In this document: positions 25,967-33,855 of the stretch, in pieces
Numbering within the stretch: the first letter of the stretch is position 1
Layout of the letters: each line of letters opens with the position of its first letter
Assembly (NCBI GenBank): GCA_016709225.1
Contig: JADJEE010000001.1
Coordinates: 1,302,001 to 1,366,000 of the forward strand
Reading direction: 5' to 3'
DNA: 64,000 bases
Origin: Deltaproteobacteria bacterium
Lineage (GTDB): Bacteria > Myxococcota_A > Polyangia > Nannocystales > Nannocystaceae
The notes under the pieces: generated by a model
Database searches by the model: none
Told to the model about the DNA's origin: nothing
The model's input: the letters and a program-made list of their open reading frames with translations, nothing else
Translations under genes and position numbers: made by a program

Positions 25967-27720
25967 GGTGCGGCTGCCTTGAAGATCCGCGTCGGCACCG
26001 CGATGCCGCCCTCGGCCAGCTTGCGCACGAAGCTCGGCACCGCCCCGGTCGGCTTGAACTCGGTCGCTCCGCTGGCGCTGCGGTGGGCGCGGAAGATCGG
26101 CAGGTGCTCGAGCTCGCCGCCCTCTTTCACGCGCGGCTCGATGATCTCGATGACCTGCATGGGCTCACCACCGACCCCGACCGAGAGCCGCACCAGCAGG
26201 TCGAGCGAGCGCGCCAGCGAGGTCATCAGGGCCGAGATCGCCCCCGAGGCCACGGTCGACAGGCCGGCCATGCGCCACAGCCCGTGGGCGGAGTCGATGC
26301 CCCACAGCGACACGATCGCGCCCCGCGTCGCGCCGGCGAAGGCGTCCATCACGGTCGCGGCATCCTCGTGGCGGGCACGCTGCGACACCAGCATGTCGAC
26401 GCCGCCGCGCAGCACGACCCCGAGCGCATCCGAGAGCGCGACCCCGTCGGCCACGTCGCCGATGCGACGCACCTGCACCCAGCCGGTGCGGGAGGTGCCG
26501 AGCATGCCGGTGTCCGAGATCGTCATGACCCGGAACTCCTCCGGGATCTCGCCCGTCACCGCGCCCATGAAGCGGTCGAGGTTGGTCGCGCCCGAGGCCA
26601 CGATGAGGATGCGTCGGCAGCCGCGGATCGCGGCCTGCAGCAGCTCGGCCATGTCGCTCGACAGCACGCCCTCGTCGCACAGCGCGTTGAGGTTGTTGGC
26701 GTCGGTGCGGTTGCGTCGCAGGTGCACGACCGCGGCGCGGACCTGGGTCGGCGGCAGCAGGGCGTACATCGTGAAGCCGTGCTCGACCTTGCCCTCGAGG
26801 ATCTGCGTGCCCTCGCTGAAGAAGCCCCACTTGCGGGCCAGGCGTTGGGCGGTCAGCACCAGCGCGCGGTCGCCCGAGAAGCGCCGATCGAGCACCTCGA
26901 GCTGGCCCGAGGTGCCGCCGTCGCGGACGACCCGGATCGGCGCGTTGCCGACGATCTCGATCTCCTGCACCTGCGGGTCTTTCATCAGCTCGCCGAGCGG
27001 GCCGTACTCGACCAGCTCGCGCACGATGCTGATGCGCAGCGTGTCGACGTCGACGCCCTCTTCGATCTCGCCGGCCTGCCGCATCTGCGCGATGAGCCCG
27101 TCGACCAGTGTGATGGCCTCCTCGCGCTCGGACTCGCCGATGTCCTGGGCCAGCACCGGATCGAGCGCGTGCAGGTTGACCATCACGGTCTGCAGCACGC
27201 GGTTGGCGATGCGGTCGAGGTAGCTACTCTGCACGCCCGGTGCGGCCATCCGCCGCGCCGACGTGAACAGCCCGCTGTCGTCGCCGCCGTCGCCGACCAT
27301 GCGCTCGATGTGGGGCGGCAGCGGCTCGGTGCTGGCGGGATGGGGCGGCACCGCGATGGCACGGGCCGACGGACGTCCGTCGGCGCCGGTCACCAGCAGC
27401 TCCGCGCGCTCGAGCGGCGCGATGGCGTCGTCGTCGCCCTCGAGCATGAGGATGTAGTCGCCGACGTAGATGCGATCCGAGCGCCGCACCGCGCGGGGCT
27501 CGGCGACCTTGCGGCCGTTCACGTAGGTGCCGTTGGTGCTGCCGAGATCGACGACCTCGACCGCGGCGGCGTGCCTGCGAAAGCGCAGGTGGTGCTTCGA
27601 CACGTTGACGCGATCGAGCACGAGGTCGTTGTCCTCTTCGCGGCCGACCGAGAAGTGGTCACCTTCGAAGTTGAACCGCTGGGTGCGGCCACCCTTCTCG
27701 TGCACGACGACGCGCAACAC
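25963..27720 (-). CDS. FHA domain fused to a CpaF/TadA-like domain lacking ATPase motifs
   Basis: 585 residues. FHA domain at 1-95 (FSVGREEDNDLVL, VSKHHLRF, STNGTYVNGRKV). From about 165 the sequence follows CpaF/TadA secretion ATPases: helical N-domain, LVEYGPLGELMKDPQVQEIEIVG (235-257, the CpaF hallmark), then the RecA-like core. But where GxxGxGKT should be, it reads VASGATNLDRF (374-384), and the Walker B/Glu region reads VDMLVSQRARHED (441-453), so ATP hydrolysis is not expected. The GTG at 27720 begins exactly at the first FHA strand; an in-frame upstream start at 27810 would add 30 unconserved residues. Upstream neighbour is a CcmH-like gene; the downstream SUKH/TPR gene is coupled by GTGA. 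Confidence 0.87.
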   Translation of the reverse strand: MLRVVVHEKGGRTQRFNFEGDHFSVGREEDNDLVLDRVNVSKHHLRFRRHAAAVEVVDLGSTNGTYVNGRKVAEPRAVRRSDRIYVGDYILMLEGDDDAIAPLERAELLVTGADGRPSARAIAVPPHPASTEPLPPHIERMVGDGGDDSGLFTSARRMAAPGVQSSYLDRIANRVLQTVMVNLHALDPVLAQDIGESEREEAITLVDGLIAQMRQAGEIEEGVDVDTLRISIVRELVEYGPLGELMKDPQVQEIEIVGNAPIRVVRDGGTSGQLEVLDRRFSGDRALVLTAQRLARKWGFFSEGTQILEGKVEHGFTMYALLPPTQVRAAVVHLRRNRTDANNLNALCDEGVLSSDMAELLQAAIRGCRRILIVASGATNLDRFMGAVTGEIPEEFRVMTISDTGMLGTSRTGWVQVRRIGDVADGVALSDALGVVLRGGVDMLVSQRARHEDAATVMDAFAGATRGAIVSLWGIDSAHGLWRMAGLSTVASGAISALMTSLARSLDLLVRLSVGVGGEPMQVIEIIEPRVKEGGELEHLPIFRAHRSASGATEFKPTGAVPSFVRKLAEGGIAVPTRIFKAAAP

Positions 27721-27838
27721 GGGAGATCGCTTACCCCGGCGAGCGTGCCTCTGCCAAGGACTTCCGACCGACGATCGCAGGCCGCTTGGGTCGGCCGCGT
27801 CGGGGGCCAAGCCGGCCGCGGGCGTCCACCACCGGCTG

Positions 27839-28282
27839 CTAGAACTCGTCGATCTCGTCGAGGGCGTCGTCGAGCGCGTCGCGCTCGGCCTTGCTCACCG
27901 CACCGGCGGGCTTGCGCGCCTCGGTCGGCGCGGTCGAGATCGCACCGACCGCGGCCCGGCGACCCCGCAGCCAGCGGCGGCCGGCCCAGCCCAGCAGCAC
28001 GGCGCCGGCGAGCCCGGCCCCGGCGGCACCGTAGAGGACCACCGGCTGCGGCGCGTAGCCGATGATCTCCGCACCGTAGCGCTCGACCAGGGCCTGCTCG
28101 ATCTCCGCGCGCGACTTGCCGGCCTTGGCGTCGGCGAGGATACGGTCCTCGAGCTTGCGGGCCTGGTCCGACGGGCAGCTGGCGATGGTGCGGCCCGGGC
28201 AGAACGGCGACATCAGCTCGTTGCTGAGCTGCGAGAGCAGGCGCTCGGCGTCGGCGTCGGGGTTGGCGGCGGGGGCGGTCAA
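27839..28282 (-). CDS. CcmH-like cytochrome c biogenesis family protein
   Basis: 147 residues. The segment FCPGRTIASCPSDQA (about 28-42) and AGKSRAEIEQALVERYGAEII correspond to the CcmH/CycL redox domain (RCxxCQ...IADS, then G-x-S-x-x-E-I...YG), and a single membrane helix (about 80-100, VVLYGAAGAGLAGAVLLG) follows as in CcmH. The cysteines differ: Cys32 and Cys40 are eight apart, instead of CxxC. The TTG at 28282 is used because an in-frame TAG lies 15 nt upstream. No other ccm genes are nearby. A reductant or chaperone role for apocytochrome is suggested only by homology; the C-terminus is acidic and disordered. Confidence 0.62.
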   Translation of the reverse strand: MTAPAANPDADAERLLSQLSNELMSPFCPGRTIASCPSDQARKLEDRILADAKAGKSRAEIEQALVERYGAEIIGYAPQPVVLYGAAGAGLAGAVLLGWAGRRWLRGRRAAVGAISTAPTEARKPAGAVSKAERDALDDALDEIDEF

Positions 28283-28328
28283 CGTGGGTGCCAGAGGCTA
28301 GCACGGCGGCCTGGCGGCCGCCGGCGGG

Positions 28329-29078
28329 TCAGATCGAGCCCTTCCGCTTGGTGCGGCGCTTCTCCTTGCCGGAGCGGTCGGGCGGCGTGAAGACCATGTC
28401 GCACACCTTCTTGTGGGCCTCGGCCTGCTTGGGGTCGGTCAGATCGCGCTCGATCCACTCGAGGCCGAGGTTCTTGGCGTACTTCTTCATCTTCTGCTCG
28501 ACGATGGTCCACTGCGCCTCGACCTTCTCGAGCTCGGTCTTGTCGCCCTCGTTGAAGGCCTTGGGGTAGTTGTTCATGACGTGCTCGTGGGCCTCGAGGA
28601 TGTTGCCGATGAACTTCGACTTCTCGAGGATCCGCGGCTCCTCCGCGAACAACCGCTTCTGCCAGCCGTCGACGTAGACCACGTACGCGCGCTTGTACTG
28701 GAACCACTGCTCCTCGGCCGGGCTGCCGGCCTCGGCCCCGAAGGCCTTCTGGCCCTCGGCGAGCACCGCCTCGCGGAAGCACTGCAGCTGCTCCCAGTAG
28801 CCGAGCATCCGCTGGCCGTTGGCCTTGTCCCACTTGTAGAGGTGCTTCTCCCCCTCCGGATCCTTGCGGTTCCACGCCGCGAACTCGGCATCGGTCGGGG
28901 GCGCGAGGTCGGTCGGGCGCGGCTTCGGGTTGGGCTTGTAGTCCGGCGGGGTCTCGGGCGCCTCGGTCTCGAGCGCCTCGCGCACGGAGGGACCCGACTT
29001 CTGCTGGTCGCAGGCCGGCATCGCTGCCAGGCACAGCGCCAGGGCCATCACGGGGGAGTGCTGCTTCACGGGCGACAT
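28329..29078 (-). CDS. Lipoprotein of unknown function
   Basis: 249 residues with a clear lipoprotein signal: MALALCLAAMPAC, lipobox Cys23. A strong Shine-Dalgarno (GAGGAG) lies 8 nt before the ATG, unlike many neighbours. The mature protein is Pro-rich to about residue 60, then mainly helical and rich in Trp, Lys and Glu (EAAWNRKDPEGEKHLYKWDK type; WFQYKRAYVVYVDGWQKRLF), ending in a basic tail KEKRRTKRKGSI. The lower GC codon use at Lys (AAG) and absence of repeats fit a well-expressed protein. No known domain is recognised. It is divergent from the histone-like peroxiredoxin with 291 bp between starts. Confidence 0.75.
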   Translation of the reverse strand: MSPVKQHSPVMALALCLAAMPACDQQKSGPSVREALETEAPETPPDYKPNPKPRPTDLAPPTDAEFAAWNRKDPEGEKHLYKWDKANGQRMLGYWEQLQCFREAVLAEGQKAFGAEAGSPAEEQWFQYKRAYVVYVDGWQKRLFAEEPRILEKSKFIGNILEAHEHVMNNYPKAFNEGDKTELEKVEAQWTIVEQKMKKYAKNLGLEWIERDLTDPKQAEAHKKVCDMVFTPPDRSGKEKRRTKRKGSI

Positions 29079-29369
29079 GGGTGACTCCTCGCGGCCGGGG
29101 CCGATGCGACCAGCGGCGGCCGGGCGAGGCCCGACGGCTTGGTCCTTGGGGTGCGGCGGCGGCCCACGATAGCGAGCCGGTCGTGTCCCTGTAAACCCCC
29201 GACGCGCGGGGGAGATCGAAGCCCGCGGTCGCGAGACGATCGCTCGCACCTCGTCGCCCCTTCGCACGTCGTCGCCCCCCGATCGTCGAAGGCCTTCGCT
29301 TGTCGCTGCCATGACGAACGTGGCACGCTCGCACCAACTGGCGCATCGCTGCCCAGGAGATCACATCCC
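29079..29369. other. 291-bp divergent intergenic region
   Basis: Lies between the lipoprotein gene (minus) and the peroxiredoxin gene (plus). Both genes have good Shine-Dalgarno sequences here (GAGGAG for the lipoprotein; AGGAGA at 29355-29360 for the peroxiredoxin), so both have leaders. No coding frame or clear -35/-10 pair stands out. Confidence 0.4.
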
Positions 29370-30815
29370 ATGGCCACCACCTCGAACGCGAAACGGGGCA
29401 AAGCAGCTGCGGCTGCGAGCGCTCCCGCATCCACTCCACGTGCGTCCTCGAAGTCTGCGGCGAAGGCCGCCCCAACCCCCGCCGCGCCTGCGAAGCGCGG
29501 TGGCGCGAAGGCTGCCGCTGCGCCGAGCGTAGCGAGCAAGCCCGCGAAGAAGACCGCGAAGAAGAGCGCGCCCGCAGCTGCACCCGCAGCTGCACCGAGC
29601 AAGCCGGCGAAGAAGGCCGCGAAGAAGAGCGCCGCAGCTGCACCCGCGGCGGCGCCGAGCAAGCCGGCGAAGAAGGCCGCGAAGAAGAGCGCGCCCGCGG
29701 CTGCACCGGCGGCGGCGCCGAGCAAGCCAGCGAAGGCCGCGAAGCCGGCGAAGGCCGCGAAGCCGGCGAAGCCTGCGAAGAAGGCTGCGAAGAAGGCCGA
29801 CGCGAAGGCAGCGCCCGCACCGGCGCCCAAGGCCGCCGAACCCGCCGCGAAGCCGGCGAAGAAGGCTGCGAAGAAGGCCGCCGCGAAGCCGGCGCCCAAG
29901 GCCGCCGAGCCCGCTGCGAAGCCGGCGAAGAAGGCCGCGAAGAAGGCCGCCGCGAAGCCGGCCAAGGCCGGCGGCAAGAAGGCGGCGAAGGCCGACGCGA
30001 AGCCGGCGTCGGTCGGTGACGTCGGCGCGTCGTACACCGATGGCGGTTACGGCGGTGCGGCGGCCAACCGCGTCGCGCGTGCCACCAAGTCGCGCACCAC
30101 CGCCACCGGCGCGCTCAAGGCCGCCGCGAAGTCGTACGCCACCGAGGCCGACGACGATCACGACGACGACCACGACGACGCCGGCGGCGACGACGACGAC
30201 GATGGTTTAACCGGCGCTTCGTCGCGTCAGGTCCGTGCCGGTCGAGCGACCCCGGCTGCGGGCAAGCGCCCGGCGACGAAGCGCGCGTCGGGGGCCGACA
30301 CGCCGCGTGGTGCCGCCACCGCGTCGTCCGCAGGCAACTCGCCCGCGGGCCGCGGTGTCACGCGTGTCGGTGAGGTCGTGCCGTCGTGGAGCCTCGATGG
30401 CGACGACGGCGTGCGTTGGTCGTCGAGCTCGCTGGCGGGCTCGCGCTACGTGCTCTACTTCTACCCGCGCGACGCAACGCCGGGTTGCACGGTCGAGGCC
30501 TGTGACTTCCGCGATCGCCACGCGGCCTTCGAGGCCGCGGGCGTGCGGGTGTTCGGCATCTCGAGCGACACGCTGGCGAGTCACGCGAAGTTCCGAGCGG
30601 CGCAGCGCCTGCCCTTCACACTGCTCAGCGATCCCGAGCGCGCGGTCGCATCGGCGTTCGGTGTGGTCGGTGAGAAGTCGATGTACGGTCGCAAGACGAT
30701 CGGCGTCATCCGCAGCACGTTCGTGATCGGACCCGACGGGCGTGTCGAACACGCCTGGTCGCCGGTGCGCGTGGCTGGCCACGCCGAGGCCGTGCGCATG
30801 GCCGCGAGCGCCTGA
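29370..30815 (+). CDS. Peroxiredoxin (BCP/PrxQ type) with histone-H1-like N-terminal half
   Basis: 481 residues in one uninterrupted frame. Residues 1-215 are Lys/Ala/Pro repeats (units such as SKPAKKAAKKSA) like histone H1 tails or bacterial Hc1/AlgP proteins. Residues 216-260 are mixed, 260-280 are acidic (DDDHDDDHDDAGG), 281-330 basic. From about 330 to 481 is a full BCP/PrxQ thioredoxin-fold domain: YFYPRDATPGCTVEACDFRDRH with peroxidatic C373 and resolving C378, then FGISSDTLASHAKF, LLSDPERAVASAFGV and RSTFVIGPDGRVEHAW. The family reduces peroxides using thioredoxin. A start 10 nt after AGGAGA is well supported. The basic region predicts DNA or polyanion binding, so the enzyme may be nucleoid-localised (inference). 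Confidence 0.92.
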   Translation: MATTSNAKRGKAAAAASAPASTPRASSKSAAKAAPTPAAPAKRGGAKAAAAPSVASKPAKKTAKKSAPAAAPAAAPSKPAKKAAKKSAAAAPAAAPSKPAKKAAKKSAPAAAPAAAPSKPAKAAKPAKAAKPAKPAKKAAKKADAKAAPAPAPKAAEPAAKPAKKAAKKAAAKPAPKAAEPAAKPAKKAAKKAAAKPAKAGGKKAAKADAKPASVGDVGASYTDGGYGGAAANRVARATKSRTTATGALKAAAKSYATEADDDHDDDHDDAGGDDDDDGLTGASSRQVRAGRATPAAGKRPATKRASGADTPRGAATASSAGNSPAGRGVTRVGEVVPSWSLDGDDGVRWSSSSLAGSRYVLYFYPRDATPGCTVEACDFRDRHAAFEAAGVRVFGISSDTLASHAKFRAAQRLPFTLLSDPERAVASAFGVVGEKSMYGRKTIGVIRSTFVIGPDGRVEHAWSPVRVAGHAEAVRMAASA

Positions 30816-30879
30816 ACGAGTGCAGCGCGTGCCGGCCCGTGCCGGCACGCCGGCGCGGGCCACGGCCGGTCGCCTGCGC

Positions 30880-30885
30880 TATGCT
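30880..30885 (+). promoter_or_regulatory. -10 box TATGCT, near-leaderless promoter
   Basis: TATGCT lies 10 nt before ATG 30896 with no ribosome-binding site. The box overlaps an alternative in-frame ATG (30881), which argues for the later start. Confidence 0.45.
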
Positions 30886-30895
30886 GCGAGCGCAG

Positions 30896-31573
30896 ATGGT
30901 GGAGCGCCGGTCCAGCGTCTCACTGCCGCGCATCGGCGACGGCGCCGCAACGCCTCGCCGGCTGCGCCTGCGTGGCGACGCCCGCCTGGTCGCGATGCTG
31001 GTGGCCGGCCGCGGGGCCGACGAGTCGGCGCGCCTCGAAGTGCCCTCGCGCGAGGCGGTCGCGCTCGGCGACGCGGTGCTGGTGGAGATCGGGCTCGGCG
31101 CGCTGGTCGACGAGGTCGAACTCGACGGCGTGGTGGTCGAGCTGCGCGCCCGCGACGGCGGACAGGCGCCGCTGGTGGTGATCGCGATCCCGGCGCGACA
31201 CGCCGCCCAGCTCAGCTATGTCGAGTCGATCGTGCGCGGTGATCGTGCGCCGATGCCTCGCGCCCACCGCCGCATCCCCTGCGACGTCGCGGTGCGCTGG
31301 CAGTGCGGCGAGCTGCGCCAGGACAGCCGCGCCCGCGACCTCAGCCGCGGCGGTGCGTTCGTGCTCTCGCATCTGCAGCCGCTGGTGGGCGCGATGGTGA
31401 CGCTCGAGTTCGAGGCCACCGCGACCTCGCCGATCCTGCGATTGCAGGCGCAGGTCTCGTGGATCCAACGCAATCCCCACGACGCCGGCTTCGGTGTGCA
31501 CTTCGTGGTGCGAACCCGCGAAGAGGCCGAGCACGTCCAGCGCATGCTGCGGGCCCACGAGTCCGCGAGCTAG
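30896..31573 (+). CDS. PilZ-domain protein
   Basis: 225 residues. The C-terminal half is a PilZ domain with the c-di-GMP signature: RAHRRIPCDVAVRW (RxxxR) and RDLSRGGAFVLS (D-x-S-x-x-G), followed by LEFEATATSPILRLQAQVSWI and GFGVHFV. The N-terminal half (about 1-115) looks like a YcgR-type flanking barrel (LVEIGLGALVDEVELDGVVVEL). Cytoplasmic, no membrane helix. Probably a c-di-GMP receptor affecting motility or surface behaviour; no motility genes are adjacent. Start at 30896 chosen from the promoter position. Confidence 0.87.
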   Translation: MVERRSSVSLPRIGDGAATPRRLRLRGDARLVAMLVAGRGADESARLEVPSREAVALGDAVLVEIGLGALVDEVELDGVVVELRARDGGQAPLVVIAIPARHAAQLSYVESIVRGDRAPMPRAHRRIPCDVAVRWQCGELRQDSRARDLSRGGAFVLSHLQPLVGAMVTLEFEATATSPILRLQAQVSWIQRNPHDAGFGVHFVVRTREEAEHVQRMLRAHESAS

Positions 31574-31585
31574 TCGCGCCGCAGA

Positions 31586-32821
31586 TCAGGGCTCGAGCAG
31601 CCGCACGCCCAGCAGCACGCCGCGGTTGGTGATCGCGTACATGCGCGCCGTGGTCGGATCCCACACCGGCACGCTCGACATGCCGCTGCCGGTCAGCAGC
31701 TGATCGAGCACATCGCCGGAGCCGGCATCGAGCGCGACCAAGCCGCGCTCGACGTGCGTGATGATCACGGTGTCGCCGACCACCGCCGGCTCGCCGAGGC
31801 TGCCGACGTCGAGCTGCGTGCGCCACAGCAGCGCGCCGCGGCGATCGAGCGCGAACACACCCTCCAGCGACGACACCGCGATCAAGATGCCACCGGGGCC
31901 GAGCTGCAGCGCGCCCACGCCCCGCACCGGGAACACCCAGCGCTCGGCGCCGTCGCTGCGCGCCAGCGCGGTCACGCCGGTCGACTGGCCCGCGACGAAC
32001 AACAGCTCGCCCTCGCGATCGACGAGCGGGGTCGTGTCGCAGTCGACGAAGTTGCCGCCCTCCTTGGGTGCCACGGTGACGTCCCACAGCAGCTGCCCCG
32101 AAGCGGCCGCGATCGCCGAGACCGAGCCGTCGTCGAAACACGCCCACAGCGTCCCGACCTCGCCGTCGCCGTCGTTGCCGCCGGCGGTGAACGAGAGCCC
32201 GGCGTGGCCGTGCACCGTGAAGTCGGTCTGCAGCGGGCGCTCGACCTGCCAGCGCCACGCACCGGTGCGAGCGTCGAGCGCGAACACCTGGTCGCGCGAG
32301 TTGACCACGAACACCACGCCCTCGTGCTGCAGCGCGGGGTTGCGGATGCGGCCGTCGGTGGGGTGTCGCCAGCGCTCGCTGCCATCGGCGGGATCGAGCG
32401 CGAACAGATCGCCGTTGTCGGTGCCGACCAGCAGCTGCTGCTCGGCGCCCTCGCCCGCCAGCACCGGCCGCGACGCCACCGGCCCGCCCATCGGACGCTC
32501 CCAGACGACCTCGCCGCGGTCGCGTTCCAGCGCGAGCAGCGTGCCCTCGCGGCTACCCACGTAGATGCGCGCGCGGGCATCGTCGATGCCGACGCCGGCG
32601 AACTCGTCGGGCCGCAGGATGAAGTTGTCGGGCACGGTGATCTGCCGCATCAGCTCGACCACACCGAAGCTGCGCGCGGCGTCGGAACCCTCGGCGTGCA
32701 GTGGCGGCGGCTCGTCGCCGCGGGTGCACGCGGCCAGTCCCGCGAGCGCGACCACCAGCGCGTGGCCGCGGATGGCACCGCCGGCCCGATGCGTCCGAGC
32801 CGCTGGCGCCGTGCTGGTCAT
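31586..32821 (-). CDS. bamB: BamB-like PQQ-repeat beta-propeller lipoprotein
   Basis: 411 residues. Lipoprotein signal ending LAGLAAC (Cys about 32). The mature part is an eight-blade-type PQQ-like propeller with repeated strands ending in A-L-D: TLLALERDRGEVVWE, DLFALDPADGSERWRH, VFALDARTGAWRWQ, SAIAAASGQLLWDV, VTALARSDGAERWVF, VFALDRRGALLWRT, LVALDAGSGDVLDQL. BamB is the scaffold lipoprotein of the BAM complex. Its ATG overlaps the stop of the upstream YfgM-like gene (TGATG), the same gene pair as in gamma-proteobacteria, which supports the assignment over other PQQ-repeat lipoproteins. Convergent with the PilZ gene. Confidence 0.82.
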   Translation of the reverse strand: MTSTAPAARTHRAGGAIRGHALVVALAGLAACTRGDEPPPLHAEGSDAARSFGVVELMRQITVPDNFILRPDEFAGVGIDDARARIYVGSREGTLLALERDRGEVVWERPMGGPVASRPVLAGEGAEQQLLVGTDNGDLFALDPADGSERWRHPTDGRIRNPALQHEGVVFVVNSRDQVFALDARTGAWRWQVERPLQTDFTVHGHAGLSFTAGGNDGDGEVGTLWACFDDGSVSAIAAASGQLLWDVTVAPKEGGNFVDCDTTPLVDREGELLFVAGQSTGVTALARSDGAERWVFPVRGVGALQLGPGGILIAVSSLEGVFALDRRGALLWRTQLDVGSLGEPAVVGDTVIITHVERGLVALDAGSGDVLDQLLTGSGMSSVPVWDPTTARMYAITNRGVLLGVRLLEP

Positions 32822-33744
32822 CAGCGCCCGCCCAGCCCGCCGAGCCCGCCGAGCCCGCCCGGCCCGCCGAGGCCCGGCTCGGGTGGCACCGCCTGGGGAT
32901 CGAGCTCGCCGAGGCGCTCGCGAACGGCCGCCTTGGCCATCGACGCCTTGTCGAGGGGGTACTCGGTCGCGTACTGGTGATAGAGCGCGAGCGCCTCGTC
33001 GTTGCGGCCGAGCTGCTCGAGCAGCCGCGCCCGCTGCCACAACGCCTGGTCGCGATAGAAGTCGCCCTCGGCACCCATGAGCTTGTCGAGCTCGGCGAGG
33101 GCCCCCTCGAGATCGCCTTGGCCCTCGCGTGCCAGCGCGATGCCTTCGCGGGCGATGAACGCCAGCAGGTGGCCATCGCCGACCTTGGTGAGGAACTCGT
33201 CGTAGCTGGCCTGCGCGGCCGCGAAGTCGCTGCGCTCGAACGATTCCGCGGCGCGGACCAGCAGGCCGAGGTGCTGCGCGCTCGAGTCGTCGCCGGCCAT
33301 CAACGCTGCGATGGCTGCGTCGACATTCGCATCGAGCTCCGCCTCGTCGCGGGCGATCGGCAGCGGTGGGGGCCGCTTGCGCTCCTTCATGATCGCGTCG
33401 ACGTCCTCGACGATGCCGCGCGCCCGCCAGGCGGCCGACTGCGCGAGCAGACGCGTCGACGCGGCGGTGGCCTCGGCCTTGTGCCGCGTCCACCAGATGG
33501 TGCCGCCGATGATGCCGGCGATCGCGGCCACGCCGGCGAACACCAGCGGCCCACGCCGCACGGCCGTGCGTCCGGCCGCACGCACGCCTTGCTGGAAGCC
33601 GTCGGGTGCATCGTCGGCGGCGGGCTGGGCACGCTTCACGCGGGCCCGGTTCCACTTCGGCAGATCCATGCGCTCCGCCGGCACGTCGCCGTCTTGCGGG
33701 GGTGCCGGTGCCTTCGGCGGCTCGGGCGGGACGTCGTCGCTCAT
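32821..33744 (-). CDS. yfgM: YfgM-like membrane-anchored TPR protein
   Basis: 307 residues. A 60-residue Pro/Asp-rich cytoplasmic head precedes one membrane helix (about 66-86, GPLVFAGVAAIAGIIGGTIWW), then a periplasmic helical TPR region (about 145-280): AAESFERSDFAAAQASYDEFL, ALAELDKLMGAEGDFYRDQALWQRARLLEQLG, EALALYHQYATEYP. This is the layout of YfgM, which in gamma-proteobacteria works with the periplasmic chaperone network and is encoded before bamB, as here. The C-terminus is a Gly/Leu repeat GGLGGLGG. A weak -10-like TAGGCC sits 10 nt before ATG 33744. Confidence 0.75.
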   Translation of the reverse strand: MSDDVPPEPPKAPAPPQDGDVPAERMDLPKWNRARVKRAQPAADDAPDGFQQGVRAAGRTAVRRGPLVFAGVAAIAGIIGGTIWWTRHKAEATAASTRLLAQSAAWRARGIVEDVDAIMKERKRPPPLPIARDEAELDANVDAAIAALMAGDDSSAQHLGLLVRAAESFERSDFAAAQASYDEFLTKVGDGHLLAFIAREGIALAREGQGDLEGALAELDKLMGAEGDFYRDQALWQRARLLEQLGRNDEALALYHQYATEYPLDKASMAKAAVRERLGELDPQAVPPEPGLGGPGGLGGLGGLGGR

Positions 33745-33841
33745 CGTTCGTCGGGGCCTACGGGAGTGCCGCGCGGGCGCGCGCCCGCGGGTGTGCCGTT
33801 CCTACCGTACCCGCGGCCGCGATGTCCACGGCCATGCCAGC

Positions 33842-33847
33842 TATACT
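33842..33847 (+). promoter_or_regulatory. -10 box TATACT, near-leaderless promoter
   Basis: TATACT is 8 nt before the GTG at 33856, no ribosome-binding site. Confidence 0.55.
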
Positions 33848-33855
33848 CCGCCCCC

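Noticed and set aside
29540..30000. Repeats in 29.5-30 kb as non-coding satellite
   Set aside because: They stay in frame with the peroxiredoxin gene for 215 residues and encode Lys/Ala/Pro units.
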